A stretch of 64,000 nucleotides of DNA from Nereocystis luetkeana (GCA_031213475.1 JARUPZ010000017.1:496001-560000); one strand, 5' to 3'; shown: positions 1 through 11,984, numbered from the stretch's first letter. Program-made: numbers and translations. The notes: generated by a model from the sequence alone, not told the origin.

Positions 1-199
1 GGGTATGAGCCGAAGCAAGATGTCCGCGGCAATAAAAAGCGGTCTAGTGCTGGTTAACTGGAAAACCGCCACGTCGGGGACGTCGGAGGTCAAAGAAGGC
101 GATATCATTACGGTTAGGGGCAGCGGGCGAGTGACGGTAGTGGAGATAACGGTCACCAAGAAAGGGCGCTACAAGATCAATATGGTGCGCACAAAGTAG
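1..199 (+). CDS. S4-domain RNA-binding protein, 3' end only (chloroplast PSII-S4/YlmH-like)
   Basis: About 65 C-terminal residues ending at TAG 197-199. The reading frame is open to the left edge, so the methionine at position 5 is probably internal and the rest lies outside the window. The residues read as the second half of an S4 fold: SRSKM at the start of a helix, then SGLVLVNWK, KEGDIITVRGSGR and TKKGRYKINMVR. From family knowledge, S4 domains bind structured RNA, and this variant with a VNW strand and a final KKG(R/K) strand occurs in cyanobacterial/plastid YlmH-like proteins. A plastid role is inferred. It is the only segment that looks like conserved host coding sequence; a foldback transposon begins about 170 bp downstream. 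It could instead be another S4 protein such as an rRNA-binding factor. Confidence 0.72.
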   Translation, partial: GMSRSKMSAAIKSGLVLVNWKTATSGTSEVKEGDIITVRGSGRVTVVEITVTKKGRYKINMVRTK

Positions 200-368
200 G
201 ACGAAAGGGAGTGCTACGTATTACCAGGGTACTAATACTTCGAAGTACAAGGTCAACATGTCTTGTGCCTTGTGCGCACGTGGTGCTCGAAGGGTCGCCG
301 TCTTGGTTATATATTTTGGACGCGCTTGCGCACGATGATGGTATTCCATCTTTCTATATATATAAATA

Positions 369-895
369 ATATATAGATAGCCCTGATGCCCACATAACAT
401 GTTGAAAATAGAGTTGAGCTTTGATGCCCACGTTTTTTTGTTTTTTTCGCTGAATCAAAATCATTTATCGCCGGGTCGCTGCATTTGCTACTGTAACACC
501 GTCTGCCCAGTGCAAAGCTTAGATCGGCCCTTCCAAGCGCTCCTCTTCGCCAGAACCTGCACGACGAAGCCGACGATACAACATTGATCCCGACACATAA
601 CGGCGTATTCAGCGACGACGACCACACACCACACATTCATCTAATCTAACACCAGTCGAACGACACGAGGAAGCACCACCCTGCGTCATTGGTTCCCTCC
701 GCCTTGACAAGCCTCCCTCCAGGTGTTATTATTCTGGCCTCTAAAACACTCAACTCTGCACAACGGCGTTTCTACTGTAGTTGATGTTTGCACATCATAC
801 ATACGTTTGGTTCTACCTCCTGGTAGCATGCACAGCAGCTGATTAACGTGTACACGAACGCATAACTGCGACAAGAAACTTGGATATCTTGAAGA
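369..895 (+). repeat. Left inverted arm of foldback C
   Basis: Shared blocks with the right arm include ACATGTTGAAAATAGAGT near 398, the CGCTCCTCTTCGCCAGAACC segment near 538, the TGCGTCATTGGTTCCCTCC segment near 682 and GTACACGAACGC near 850. The run of Ts near 430 differs slightly between arms. Confidence 0.8.
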
Positions 896-1499
896 TAACC
901 AGGTATAGCGGAGGGATGACACCACACATACAGACGACGGCAAAGCATACACCATTCGAACGATATATCTACGACGAGGCACCATCCTTCCTCCAGGTAT
1001 TGTTCTGGCCTCTGATACACTCAACTCAGCACAAACAACGACGCTGCTTCTATCTCCACTTCGCACACGTAACAGGAAGTTCGCGAAACGAACGACTAAT
1101 CCCGTCGGGAAGAATAAGTCGATATCGGCAGCTTTTCGTGATGTTGGAACGACGAGAAGTTTTGAGGGATTTTCTGTCAGATGATAAGTGACCGATCGCC
1201 ATTGATGTGCATTGATGTGCAGTCGTCGAAAAAAAACGAAAAGAACTGGTCAATATTCGGGGAGATCTGTAAGTCGTTAATTTAGTTAGTCGACGCCGAC
1301 ACGCGAACATGCCCACACTTTTGTTTTTGCCGCTATTTCATTTCAAATACGAAATTTGAAAGAAGAATCATGAAGATCCCACGCCTACGTCGATCGAGTA
1401 CCCATTGAAGTACAACATTTGAATTGTCGATCATCGGCTCGAAAATCACGATACAGTCATACTTTTCTTGATAAGTTTTGTTCTTCGTTTCACGAACAT

Positions 1500-1790
1500 C
1501 AATAATGTGATAGAGTGCATACTCGTAAGGACTTTTTCTTGCATACAAATTGAATAGCGGAAAGCGCGAAAGTGTGAGTTATAGCTACATTCGATGAATA
1601 TCGACGAGCAGTGGGGATCCTGAACCCTATGCGCGATAAAATGGAAGGCACGTACCGGGGGGGAGAAGGGACGACACCTGTGACCACGGCTTGTCCAGAA
1701 GAAGGCCGCTGAGGGCAAATAAAACCTCCTACCAGGTACCAGGTACGAGTTAAGATGGAAAGTGAAAGTGACAGATTGAAAAAAAAAACG
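1500..1790 (+). mobile_element. SINE family S, copy a (5'-truncated)
   Basis: The body AGCGGAAAGCGCGAAAGTG ... GGGAGAAGGGACGACACC ... GAAAAAAAAAACG matches the body of SINE copy b (3645-4010, opposite strand) and, more distantly, copies c and d. It ends in an A10 run at 1779-1788. No tRNA-like head is visible, so the 5' end is probably truncated. Inside the body a double micro-insertion, TACCAGGTACCAGGTA (1730-1745), stands where copy b has a single short site. Confidence 0.6.
1730..1745. repeat. Tandem TA-CCAGG micro-insertion (two units)
   Basis: This copy reads CCTCC-TACCAGGTACCAGGTA-CGAGTT. The matching part of SINE copy b (near 3693, reverse complement) reads CCTCCCACGAGTT. The difference is exactly 14 bp, or twice 7 bp, as if TA-CCAGG had been added twice at one TA. 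Further exact sites: 2572, 10728, 14959, 17554, 17642, 20689, 29451, 29934, 30074, 36476, 37160, 39414, 40365, 42922, 43359 and 51688. Confidence 0.7.
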
Positions 1791-2029
1791 TTTCTACCTC
1801 CTGGCAGCACATACAGCAGCTGACAAACACGTACACAAACGCATAGCTACGACAAGAAACTTGGATATCTTACAGATCAGTACAGACAGACGACAACACC
1901 ACACACATATATATATAATATATATATATGCAGACGACGGCAAAGCATACACCGACCGGTCGAACGATACCACGAAGCGCTACACCCTGCGTCGTCGTTG
2001 GCGTCGCCGTCCCTTTGTTATGGTCTTCA

Positions 2030-2565
2030 TGATATCCAAGAAGTTTCTTGTCGCCGCAGCTAAGCGTTCGTGTACACGTTAATCAGCTGCTGTACATGCT
2101 ACCAGGAGGTAGAACCAAACGTATGTATGATATGCGAACAGTAACTACAGTAGAAACGCCGTTGTGCTGAGTTGAGTGTTTCTGAGGCCAGAATAATAAC
2201 ACCTGGAGGGAGGCTTGTCAAGGCGGAGGGAACCAATGACGCAGGGTGGTGCTTCCTCGTATCATTCGACTGGTGTTTGATTAGATGAATGTGTGTGGTG
2301 TGTGGTCGTCGTCGCTGAATACGCCGTTATGTGTCGGTATCAACGTTGTATCGTCGGCTTCGTCGTGCAGGTTCTGGCGAAGAGGAGCGCTTGGAAGGGC
2401 CGATCTAAGCGTTGCACTGGACAGACGGTGTTACAGTAGCAAATGCAGCGGCCCGGCGGTAAAACGTTTTTTGATTATATGAAGGAACAAAAAAATGTGG
2501 GCATCAAAGCTCCACTCTATTTTCAACATGTTATGTGATGGGCATCACAGGGCTATCTCTATATA
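2030..2565 (-). repeat. Right inverted arm of foldback C
   Basis: Reverse complement of 369-895. It ends at GGGCTATCTCTATATA (2550-2565), followed seven bases later by the micro-palindrome TACCAGGTA (2572-2580). Confidence 0.8.
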
Positions 2566-3149
2566 AACTAGTACCAGGTAGATGTGACTCTTCACTATTC
2601 ATATAGTCTAACAATAGATTCAATTACTACACGGAATTGCACGTCCCACTTACTGAATAAAGACCACAAGCCATACAATAGTATAATTTTATATGAAATA
2701 CCTCCTCTTACTTCATATAGCCCTGCCGCCGTGGGGGCGGGAGGGCCGCTCATTCCCTACTGTAGTGCAAATAAATGCAAGAATAGCAAATCATGATGTG
2801 GCCAGTAAAAAGTGGAAGTAATGAGGGTTTTTCAGTCCATCTGTCTGTAGGATGGAAACCTCCACATAACTTTACTGCACTACTTAAGCTAGGCTGGCCA
2901 CCGGCACGCCCACCACACCACACATTGTTGTCATAATTCTTGTGGCACGTACGTGTGTATGTGCCGGTCAGGCGGCCCTTCAGGGTATTTGTGCACCACC
3001 GGGTATTTACTCAAATTTGTACAATATTGCATGGACTTGCATAAAAATGCACGGGTGTGCATGCAAAGTTGCGGCAAGTCGCATGCAAGTTATACGGCGG
3101 CCACCACCCCGGCACGGAACCCTGTAACCACATCCCTAGAAGCCAGTTT
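2566..3149. other. No gene seen; contains an end fragment of family D
   Basis: No coding region is supported. At about 2715-2762 a GC-rich stretch (GTGGGGGCGGGAGGGCC then ATTCCCTA) is the reverse complement of the end of the family D repeats at 8276 and 30090. Otherwise the stretch is AT-rich with nothing recognised. Confidence 0.6.
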
Positions 3150-3545
3150 TGCTGCTGTGCTTAGAAATACTCTACTTCACTATGCACTGGGAAATACTCT
3201 ACATCTCTGTGTCTGGAACTACTCTTCCTAATAATGGTCGCTCTGCTTGAAAACACTCTAGTTCGCTGCTCACTGGGACATACTCTAGGTCGCTGTGGAA
3301 AGGCTTTAAGACGACTGTGCTTGGAAAAGTTTCACCAGGTAGGTCGCTGTGCTTGAGTGTACTCTAGGTCGCTTAGGCCTCTATTAATAGGTCGCTGTGC
3401 TTGGAAATACTCCAGATCACCGTGCGCTTGAAACTCCTTTACGTAGCTCACTGCGTTTGGAAATGCTCGTAGGTCGCTGTGTTTGAAAAGCCTCTAACTA
3501 AATTGATATGCTTGGAGAGGCTCTAGGTCGCTGTGTGTCGCTGTG
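3150..3545 (+). repeat. Degenerate minisatellite, ~35-45 bp unit
   Basis: About ten imperfect copies of a unit like GGTCGCTGTGCTTGGAAA followed by TACTCTA. Unit length varies and the edges are fuzzy. No coding capacity is supported. Confidence 0.7.
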
Positions 3546-3644
3546 TCCAGCGAAGCGAGTGTATATATGCTATCATGGGCCTTCACTTGGATGAGCTTGC
3601 ACGGCAGTTGCAACTTGCACGCAATTGCATGCAAGCGTACAGGC

Positions 3645-4010
3645 ATTTTTTTTCTTCTATATTCATCACTTTTACTTTCCTGCCCAACTCGTGGGAGGTT
3701 TTACCCTCAGCGATCTTCTGGACAAGCTGTGGTCACAGGTGTCGTCCCTTCTCCCCCCCGGTACGCGCCTTTATTTTTTTGTCGCGCATATGGTTCAGCA
3801 TTCCCACTGTTCGTCGTTTTCATCGAATGTAGCTAACTCACGTTCTCGCGCTTTCCGCTCATCATTTTTTTATGCAAGAAAAAGCCCCTGAGAGCATGCA
3901 CTCGGTGAGACTCGAACCCACGAAATTGATATCGATAGGCACGCAGGCCATACTAAGCCACCGGGGACGCCGGCCACCTGAATTAAAAAGCCATGTGCCA
4001 GGTAGTGTAT
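3645..4010 (-). mobile_element. SINE family S, copy b, with tRNA-like head
   Basis: Read on the minus strand it begins with a tRNA-like head (3897-3968), continues through the body shared with copy a (AGCGGAAAGCGCGAGAACG, GGGGGGAGAAGGGACGACACC), and ends with an A8 run (3646-3653 on the plus strand). This order of Pol III promoter head, unrelated body and A-rich tail is that of a tRNA-derived SINE. Such elements encode nothing and need LINE enzymes to move. The exact 5' end is unclear because more head-like sequence continues to about 4060. Confidence 0.65.
3897..3968 (-). promoter_or_regulatory. Internal Pol III promoter (A and B boxes) of SINE copy b
   Basis: On the minus strand TGGCTTAGTATGG (3948-3960) fits the A-box and GGTTCGAGTCT (about 3908-3918) fits the B-box. 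GTGGG/CTCAC pair as a T-stem with one G-T wobble. The acceptor stem is poorly paired, so this is a tRNA relic and not a working tRNA. Confidence 0.6.
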
Positions 4011-4097
4011 ATGAGTTCGAGGCCCACCGAGTGGGCCTTTTTTTATTGTGCAAAAAAATGGTTTGTCAAAAGCGCCTACATAGCGTGTGCGCACACT

Positions 4098-4225
4098 TCG
4101 GCGCGAGTTGTCGAGGAAATAAACTGCTGAACTATTATCGAGATAAAAATGGAGGCGCGAACCGTAGGCTCATATTTTTCGCGATAATAATAAAGCAGTT
4201 CCTCGTCAACTCGGGTCAAGTCGTG
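4098..4225. repeat. Inverted repeat able to form a long imperfect hairpin
   Basis: GCGCGAGTTGTCGAGGAA near 4101 is mirrored by TTCCTCGTCAACTCGGG near 4198, and the segments between (CTGCT...ATTATCG...) are also mirrored. No coding sequence. A short stem GGCCCA/TGGGCC followed by T7 lies just upstream at 4020-4047. Confidence 0.55.
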
Positions 4226-4859
4226 GGTACACATCAGGCTATATAGGCGCTTTATGCAAGCCAAGTTTTTGCACAAGAAAAATACCCACTTGCGCGTCTT
4301 CACTTTCATCGCCAGAATAAATTAACAGTTTCTGTCCTCGTCGATTCGCGTCGAATTGTGTTTAGAAAGGCGCTTTCTGCAAACCTACCCTCTGCTCAAG
4401 AATCGGTGGACCTCGATTTCGTTAAATCGACGGGGGTGGTAGTGCCCGCTTTATGACCCTTGATCTGACTTCACGAAAGAAAGGGAGCTGGACAAGTAGG
4501 GCAACCAAAATTAATGGAATAGGAACAATAAAAAACCAATACGAAGTGGTTCCTTCTTTATGCCGATAAATATGATATGCGCCACAAACAATACCGGCAC
4601 TACAGTATAGCGGCACCACTCCGACTCATTACATTTCACGGTATAATATGCAGTACTTATGCCATTACAGTTAAATGTAATGCAATGTGAAGGGGAATGC
4701 AATGCGCAACGGCGGGGAGGGGCCTGGGTAATGTATAGACATTGTTGTGTTCGTCATCAGCGGGGGTGCGCATGATCAGCGGCACAACTTGCAGTACGTA
4801 TTCGTTGCGGTACGTGGACACTAAACACTGAAAAATAGACAGCAAAAGTTGGTGTGTGC

Positions 4860-5275
4860 ACATGTTATTTGTTGTATGTAACACATACATGCCAGACGAT
4901 TTCAGCATAAATCTGTGCATACTCTCCCTTTGTCACCCACCCCACAAATAAAGCGTAGACTGTGGAAATGCTTCCCCGTGGCGCCCGGATGGTGAATACG
5001 TCTCCGAGATGCTCTTTGACATCATCAGCTCCAGCAGCATATGAGCATTGCAGTGCGTGTTGTATTATGTAGACAACAAGCACTAACAAAGTGTCAGCAT
5101 TGATTGGTGCACTGAATGTGCGTGTCATTTGTGTTATAACACATGCCATAAGCCAAACCGCACCACAAGTAAAGCGTAAAATATGAAATGTTCCACGCTC
5201 CTCCGAGCGCCCAGAAGGAGAAGACGCCTCCGTGGTGCTCTTCGACGTCATCAGCTCCCTCAGCGCCCTATAGGC
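4860..5275 (-). repeat. Direct duplication, ~240 bp apart
   Basis: Two related segments (about 4860-5045 and 5110-5270) share the order ACACATGCC, CACAA(A/G)TAAAGCGTA, CTCCG.G...CTCTT.GAC.TCATCAGCTCC. A minus-strand frame of 155 codons runs through both, and its halves resemble each other at protein level. I do not recognise the product, so it is listed as a repeat and not as a gene. Confidence 0.45.
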
Positions 5276-5297
5276 CCCCGAAAACGACGGTCGGCGA

Positions 5298-6308
5298 TTG
5301 GTGCATCTGCAGCCCGTAATTAACACCGCCATTGGGCAGAGAATCGTCGGCAGCCTTCTGGTGGAGGATTGCCGACGAGCCGGTTTCGTTCCCGCCAGAA
5401 TTTTGTTGCCGTCGAGCCTTTCCGCGTTGGGGGAAAAGTGTCAGCCGGTTTGCGTACGCACGACGTGGCACGACATGGGGGGGGCACATCACCAGAGAGG
5501 CTATGCGGCTGTGGCAACCGCGGTTGGAGGAGGTCACCCGAGATACGAGGGAGTTTGGGATTGCTGTACCCGGAGGTGCGGGGCATGTGTGGGTCTGGGG
5601 GCACGAACGCTTCACGAGACGGGCAACTGGCTCGTTTTCACCGCCTGCTCCAATGCCTTTAACACCCTAAAAATATTGGCGATGCTTGTGGAGGTGGTCA
5701 ATGGCGTTTCAGCACCTACGCCGTCAATGACCAAGTGCTATGGAGCAAGACCAGCTGACGTGCTTTTTCGGGTGGACTCGGAGGAGACCATGACAATCGC
5801 TTGCTCCACCGGTGACCAGCAGGGGGACCCCATGGGGCCGGCAACGTTCTGTCTGGCGTTGCGGTCGAAGCTGAAGCGTTCCAGAGCGGAGTTCGAGGGA
5901 GAAGGAGTGAAAACCTTCGCGTACATGTAAAATGTCTCTTCAGGCCAAATGGGGGTCACGACCACGGTTATAGCCTTTGCCTTCCTCCGACGAGAGCTAA
6001 ACGACAGCGGTATCGTGGTCAATCCCACCAAGACCGTAGCACTACCACGGAAAGAACACACACCGACGGCGGAGGAGGGTTCGCTCCTTGAAAGCGCTGA
6101 TGTTCGCATTGCAGGTAAAGGAGGGGTGGCAGTGTTTGGTGTCCCGATAGGCACTTACGTGCTAGAGCGAGCAGCAGAGACCGTGAAGGATGAAGGAGCG
6201 AATCGCCTCGCGCACTGCATGGCTAACATTCCGGACAAGCAAGTGGCGGCCTTCATCGCCATTGAATCCTTTGGACAGAGGACACGTTTCCTCGTGATGA
6301 TTACATGA
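5298..6308 (+). pseudogene. Reverse transcriptase fragment (non-LTR-like), inactivated
   Basis: Two abutting frames together read as an RT palm. Motif A-like FTACSNAFNT (about 5638-5668, with the usual LDFSNAFNT aspartate lost) is followed by motif B-like GDQQGDPMGPATFCLAL (about 5812-5865). The motif C region reads FAYM-stop-N where the family has FAYMDD (near 5918-5935), so the catalytic aspartates are lost to a stop codon. After the stop the frame continues as FLRREL, GIVVNPTKTVALP and GVPIGTYVLERA, the connection region of these RTs. The 5' part (5298-5630) is frameshifted. From family knowledge such RTs belong to non-LTR retrotransposons; the endonuclease is not seen. Confidence 0.75.
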
Positions 6309-6394
6309 CACTATCTGCTAGACCACTCAGTCAGCGCTGATTCGGAGGCTTAGCGCAGGCATTGATATACAATCAACGAAATACATGTTTTAGA

Positions 6395-6900
6395 GTTCGT
6401 GCGCCTTCCATCTGCGCACCTCTCCTCCTCCGTTTATCCACAACTCCCCGCCGTTGTAGCACCCCCTCAGCCCGGCGCATATGAGCGTCGGTGCCCAGAG
6501 GGCACCATGATCATAGACGCTGCAGCGCGTGCGCCTTCCACGTCCGCACCTCGCCGATGTTGCAGCGCCTTTCCTCTCCGTGTTGAGAGGAGCGGCCTTC
6601 CTGGCACTCGTACGTTTTTCAGTCTTCTCCCTCCTCCTCCTAACGCTGTCGGCCCGATGTTGGAGCGCCCCTCGTTTCCGCGGTGCTGCCCTTGGACAGT
6701 GGTAAGAAGAGCGACGGCCCTACGACTTTTGAGCATTCCTCCCCCGTTCGTCGCCCGATGTCTCAGCGCCTTTTCTTCCCGCCGGTGCTGACCTTGGACG
6801 GTGGCGAGAAGAGCGGTGATCCTGACCCTCGTACATTGTTCACGACTTGCAGCTGCCACCGCCGCATCTGTGTAACACGCTTGTAGCCTGTACTCTGTGA
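6395..6900 (-). repeat. GC-rich minisatellite array, inverted relative to 41400-42140
   Basis: Units of roughly 105-120 bp contain CCTTGGACGGTGG, AAGAGCGGC, GAGCATTCCTCC and GATGTTGCAGCGCC. The same array occurs in opposite orientation inside LTR element A just upstream of its 3' LTR. Long open frames here result from the lack of stops in the unit and are not supported as genes. Confidence 0.65.
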
Positions 6901-8275
6901 AAATATGCCTTTCTTCCTGCCTCACCTGCATCTGAGGTAGGGAGCCCTCCTCGAACGCTTCCGTCTACGCATTGACAAAACCTACTGGTACACGTTTACC
7001 CTTTTGACCAGACACGAATTCCACTGTAAGCTACCATCGTCCTAGCACACGACCTCACCTTAAACGAAGACTTCGGAGAGTTCTGCCAGTTCTTCGTCGT
7101 ATGTCTATATGTGGCCACACTGCCTTGACACTGCGGTGAATACCCACTTTGCCCCTATCTATATATCTGCGCGCTTGACTGTGTCTCACCTGTTGCGAGT
7201 GATATTCACATACACTTGCGTACTGTACTCAGTAAATATTGGCACAATTCACGTGCTTTTGCCAGACGTTTCAATTTGCGCACTGGACACGATGCCGCCA
7301 CCATTCACTTAGCTTTACAGGAAGTTTTTCACAGTGTCTTCAACAAACGCTTTTACATAATAAGTTAGCATCCATCAGCCTCTCTGAAGTTTGTCCAGAT
7401 GTCTCTGGTCTCTCTTTTGTGCGGGTATCACATTTTGATATATTGTATGCTTCCCTTCTGACGATGACCTCGAACTTCCCTGCATAGAGAGTGGATGTTC
7501 CTCGCGAATGTGAATAAGGTTTTTATGTGGGCTTTCCATGGGCTGTAAGCATTTTATGATGAATCATTCTTCTACGTTGGCCTCCTCGTATGGTACAGAG
7601 TCTATTTCGTATACTTCTCGAGCTTCAACTTGCTGGAACTAGCAAATGTGGAGGTGGATTTGTATATATGGGTGTTCACCACGGGCTCTAAGAAAATCAT
7701 GGAGTCTTGTTTCTACTTTCACCTCCTCCTATGGCTCCTGCTTCTAATGATATAGATTTCTATTTCGCATACTCCGCAAGTAGTTACACCACGTACAGGT
7801 AGACATTTGTGAAACCCGAGACCCAGATAGAACGTGACGAGCTTTGGTGTGATCTGCGCAACCTGACATGATACTTTATTGCTATTTGCTGCTTCAAGTA
7901 TAGCGGCCGACTGTTGCAGAAACAAATCGAGGTGTGACTGGAATACCAGTCAGTGGACAGTTTCCGTGCTGGGGGGGTGTTTGCCACCACCTTGATGCAA
8001 CTACTTCCACCAAAACCCGTATGCGAGGGGTACGATTTGAAAGTGGTTGTGGACGAATGCCGTTTTAGAATTATTGAATTTAGCTCGAAATAATCGCACC
8101 AGTGGTCAGAGTTCGTGCTGGGGGAGTGGCGTAAACGTCAGTACCTTCAAACGACTTACTCACTCGGCATCAGACAACGACTTCCGTACATTGGGGCATT
8201 AAACGTTATCATACGTGGTGTACGCTTTTTTATGTACCTTCTGTACTATTTATTAATAATGTCGAGTATCTGTAT
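6901..8275. other. No gene recognised
   Basis: Short open frames only. No similarity to other parts of the window was noticed apart from generic AT-rich sequence. Confidence 0.5.
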
Positions 8276-10740
8276 ACTAGGAAATAAAAGGCCTTCCCGC
8301 CCCCACGGCGGTCGGGCCAGATTCCTGTAGATAATATAGGAGCTATAATAGGTGAGCCAATACATAGGATGGACATTAATTGTGGCCCCGTGCTTTAAAT
8401 GAATGAACACCACTTTGCAAGTCACTTTATGTAGGGCCTCGATAAGCGATAAATTGATGAACTGTGCAATATTTATTTGATGTGCTTGCTCGCTCTCTGG
8501 AATCTCACACTGCAACTTTATTAGGCGTTGGTTGCAGCGGTACGATGCAATACGATCTGCGGGTAATACGATAAACGCACAGCAGAGGGACCACACTCAG
8601 AGTATCGACTGTTTCCGAATCGAGCAAATCTCGTACTCTGAATGTTGAGACTATTAGGGTGCTTGCGGCCTCAACATTCCGAGTGACTGGGAGTGTGAGC
8701 AGTACTCAACTTCAAAGCTCGAAATACTGCCTGAATGTTGCGAGTAAGTGCGAGTGTGAGTAGTACTAAATATCCTAATGCCACCGGTGCAAGGAGCGCC
8801 CGCAGGATCGGACGCCGAAATATCCGAATGAATGGTCGTCAATATTATCACTTTAATCGAGAGGACGAGGTGTGTTAAATCGAGGTGTCAGAACAGAGGT
8901 CAGACCACCGTGCTGGTAGGATAATGAAATAAAAGCGATGTCGAACTTACTTCATCACAAACACGAGGATGATGGGAGACGGCAGCAGCAGTGGTAACAG
9001 AAATATATGCCGTACGGGGCGGGACGTATCTGCACAAAGAACAGCTGTAATTATGGCAGTCATCGACAGAAGAGTGTGCCGGATTGGGTCGTCCTGAGCA
9101 AAGGCCAGACGATGCCCGTAAGATATCAATATGGGATGGTGCTGATAGATGCTCCGAGTACCTAGGAGTAAAGTAACGAGTATCGGAGCTAAATTACTTC
9201 AGGTACTTCGTGTACTCGGAGTATTTCAGGGCTCGATACTCCGGGATACTGCTCGTGCTCGGAGTATTTCGGATATAATCACTCTCAATACTGCTTGTAC
9301 TCGGAGTATTTTGGGGTGCGATACTCTGAAATACTGCTGTACTCCGAGTATTTTGGGGTGTATTACTCTGGAATACTCGTTATACTTGAAGTATTTGGGG
9401 ATCTTGTATGCTCCTACTTTAAGTACTCGGAGTACTTGGGCATTCTGTACTGCGAAAATTTCTATACTCGGAGTATTTCAGGGTTTCATAGTCCGAGGTA
9501 CGAGTAATACTCGGAGTATTTCAGGGTTTTTATACTCCAAGGTACTCCAAGTTAGAGTACTACTCGGAGTATGAAACTCGGATGATGAAAGTATTCCTGG
9601 ATTCAAGTCAACACTCGCGATACTCGGAGTACTCCGAGTAATTTAGATGTTTGTACTCCGGGTACTGCTTACACTCGACTTTAAGTACTGCTCATACTCC
9701 CAGTACTCGGATTATTTGGGCCTTCAGTACTGCTAATACTCCAAGTACTCCGGGTATTTTGGCCACCAGTACTCTAATACCCGGAGTACTCGAAGTACGA
9801 AAATTACTCGGAGTGCGTGTTCTCGTCTCTCGCGGTCGGGTTGATAGTTGCGAGGCAGACAGACCGATGCGGCCAACCCATTGGCCGACTTCGCGACCTG
9901 TTGGAGGTATATTCAGGTGTCGTATGCCTTCGGTCAACTTCTTACCGGTAACGCATCCGGCCAGTTCGTTCGTGAGTCTCCGCTTTGTGGCGATAGGCGG
10001 TTTGTGTTGTCTCGCCACAGGTGCTGCAGGCAGACTTCTTCCTTCCGATACTGTATGCAGTTGAGTTGTCTTTGCTCGGGGCAAGGTCTTCGCGCCGAAG
10101 CTCATCGTCATCGCCACGGGCCACCAACAACGCGGTGTAGCGAGCGTCGCTCATCCTCTCTATGCGGGAGGTAAAGTCGGTTGGTTAAATAATAAAAATT
10201 GCGGCGGGATTTCGATATGTAACGGCAAAGTACGATCTCGACCAACAACGCGGCGGAACAAACACGGGAGATATACCTTCTCGTGTCAAGCGTGCATGAT
10301 TGTGCGTGTACAGTAGTGTGCTGCGGAAGAAGGAGTTAGGGAGGATGATTTGGAAATTGGGTGTTGTCGAAGGGCTATAGAGGAAAGTACTGCATTTTTG
10401 TCTGCAATAGTCCACAGCGCGGCGTATGTAGAGTACAAAAGACGACAGGGAGGATTGCGTGAACCCCTCGGTAGCTCGAAAGACTCTTATTTCGAAGGAC
10501 TTCGGATGAAGCGGCGGTAGATGACGAGGACCGGATGTTCAAAGCGCAGGAGGGCAGGAACACATCCGTGTTTCGAAGATGACGTCGCAAAGGACAAGAT
10601 CTTGGAACGTTGAACGAAGGCAACTTGCAAACGGTGATTTCGGAGTATGAGAGAGATACATTTTGTTTTACGTTGTTGCACGAAGGGAGCTTACAAAAGT
10701 TGATTTTGAAGTACGTGAGGTATACCATACCAGGTAGCTA
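8276..10740 (+). mobile_element. Family D repeat, copy D1
   Basis: Begins with AATAAAAGGCC followed by a GC-rich block (CACGGCGGTCGGGCCAG at about 8305) that is also found at 30090-30135 and, inverted, at 19735-19775. It continues through a palindromic array (9150-9830) and ends with the segment shared by all family D arms (GGCGGTTTGTGTTGTCTCGCC near 10000 to CACGAAGGGAGC near 10680). A small cysteine-rich frame conserved in D2 and D3 is frameshifted here near 8980. The outer end with the TGATGCCCA motif is missing. Confidence 0.6.
9150..9830. repeat. Array of TACTCSGAGTA palindromes (D1)
   Basis: The 11-bp palindrome TACTCGGAGTA/TACTCCGAGTA and close variants recur every ~20-60 bp, sometimes back to back (near 9618: TACTCGGAGTACTCCGAGTA). 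Matching arrays lie in D2 (18235-18930) and D3 (30940-31640). Not a CRISPR: spacer lengths are irregular and the repeats are short palindromes. Confidence 0.8.
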
Positions 10741-11984
10741 GTTAGTGCCGTTCCCTTACGTATAGGTACTGCAACTATTTCGTACTCGTTTGTTTTCGAG
10801 ATGCATTGCAGGGAAATGAGTTACTATAGTGTGAGAACATCATACGAAATATGTGCTTGAGCACCCCATGTGCTTGAACACCCCACGCTCGCAGTGTTAA
10901 AGACATGCCGTAGCGACCTGCTGGCCAGATTCGTTCTCGCACAACCCATAATTCAGATAATATTTAGATACGGTGTTGGGCTGAATACAGCACAGTTAGG
11001 GGCAATATTTTGTGCTTATCGACCAGAGAAAACAGCGACATCGACCAGCAAAAAAAAAACATCCCCGCAAAAAGCCGACGCCTCCACCCACCGTAGAATT
11101 ACTTGATTTCAGTATATATACAAAATTCCGTAATATTCAGAAGCATAGTGCGGCAGTTCACGCATGAATGTAGAACTGAAAGTTCGTGTACGTCTCCAGA
11201 TCTAATACGCCCACATGGGGCAAAGGTTTAATTCGACATTGGAGAAAAAAAAAGGTGAAATCGCCGAAAAACTGGCTGTTTTGGGGATATTTTGAAGTAA
11301 TGTAGACATATATCGCCATCATGAGTTATGATTCGTGAAAAAACCGGGGCACCATGATGATTGGGTTCTGTACCTTTTTTGGTCTCACTCGCGGTTTTGC
11401 ACTGCACAAAAACGACACCATACGCGTACACATGCTCTATCCACGAAACCACCAAAAATACTTAATTCAAGCAAAAAATAAGAAACTGCGGCATATACCA
11501 TGTTCGGGGAAGAAGGAAGGGCGTTCTGTACTATTTTCAAATTTTTTAATGAATTCCATCATAGTCAATTGAAAAATTACCCAAAATGAAACTACAAATA
11601 TTTTGTTAAAAACAATGCGATCGACACAAGCTCACCTCTTCTTGTACGATGCAAACATCATTGCAGATACCTTTTGTAGACGGCAATTCGCAGTTTTACC
11701 AACTAACTGCACCCCCCCATAATGATTATTGCGAACATGATGCCCCTCTTCCCCATCCCTTCTTATCAAACATGTCAACGATTCTGTATACCCTCCCACA
11801 AGCCCCATATTTCCTTCGTTGAAATGTTCCATGTGTTAGTTCGTAAATATAAATATATGCATGAGCTATATACACACATATACTCGGTATTTAGATTTAT
11901 ATAATCGAAAAATGTGTCATACGTGTTGGCGCTAAACAAACTCAAGCAAACGTTGCAAGAACATCCACGAACCTATCGACGACG
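10741..11984. other. No gene recognised
   Basis: AT-rich, with short open frames only. Nothing supports a gene or a known repeat. Confidence 0.5.

Larger units (their letters stand above)
369..2565. mobile_element. Foldback element C with ~0.53 kb inverted arms
   Basis: The sequence from about 369 to 895 returns in reverse complement at 2030-2565 with only scattered differences. Both outer ends read TATATAGA(GA)TAGCCC followed by (TG)TGATGCCCA. The centre holds a direct partial copy of the inner left arm (about 1795-1990 versus 815-970) and a SINE (about 1500-1790). No transposase-like coding sequence is present; open frames inside the arms simply mirror each other. The structure fits a foldback or MITE-like non-autonomous DNA transposon. 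The target-site duplication could not be fixed because the flanks are AT-rich. Confidence 0.75.

Noticed and set aside
4865..5332. 155-codon minus-strand protein
   Set aside because: Spans a direct duplication; no recognisable domain, no start context and no second conserved copy.
9149..9574. 141-codon gene
   Set aside because: Translation of the palindromic array.
9150..9830. CRISPR-like array
   Set aside because: Repeats are 11-bp palindromes at irregular spacing in a eukaryotic repeat, with no cas genes.
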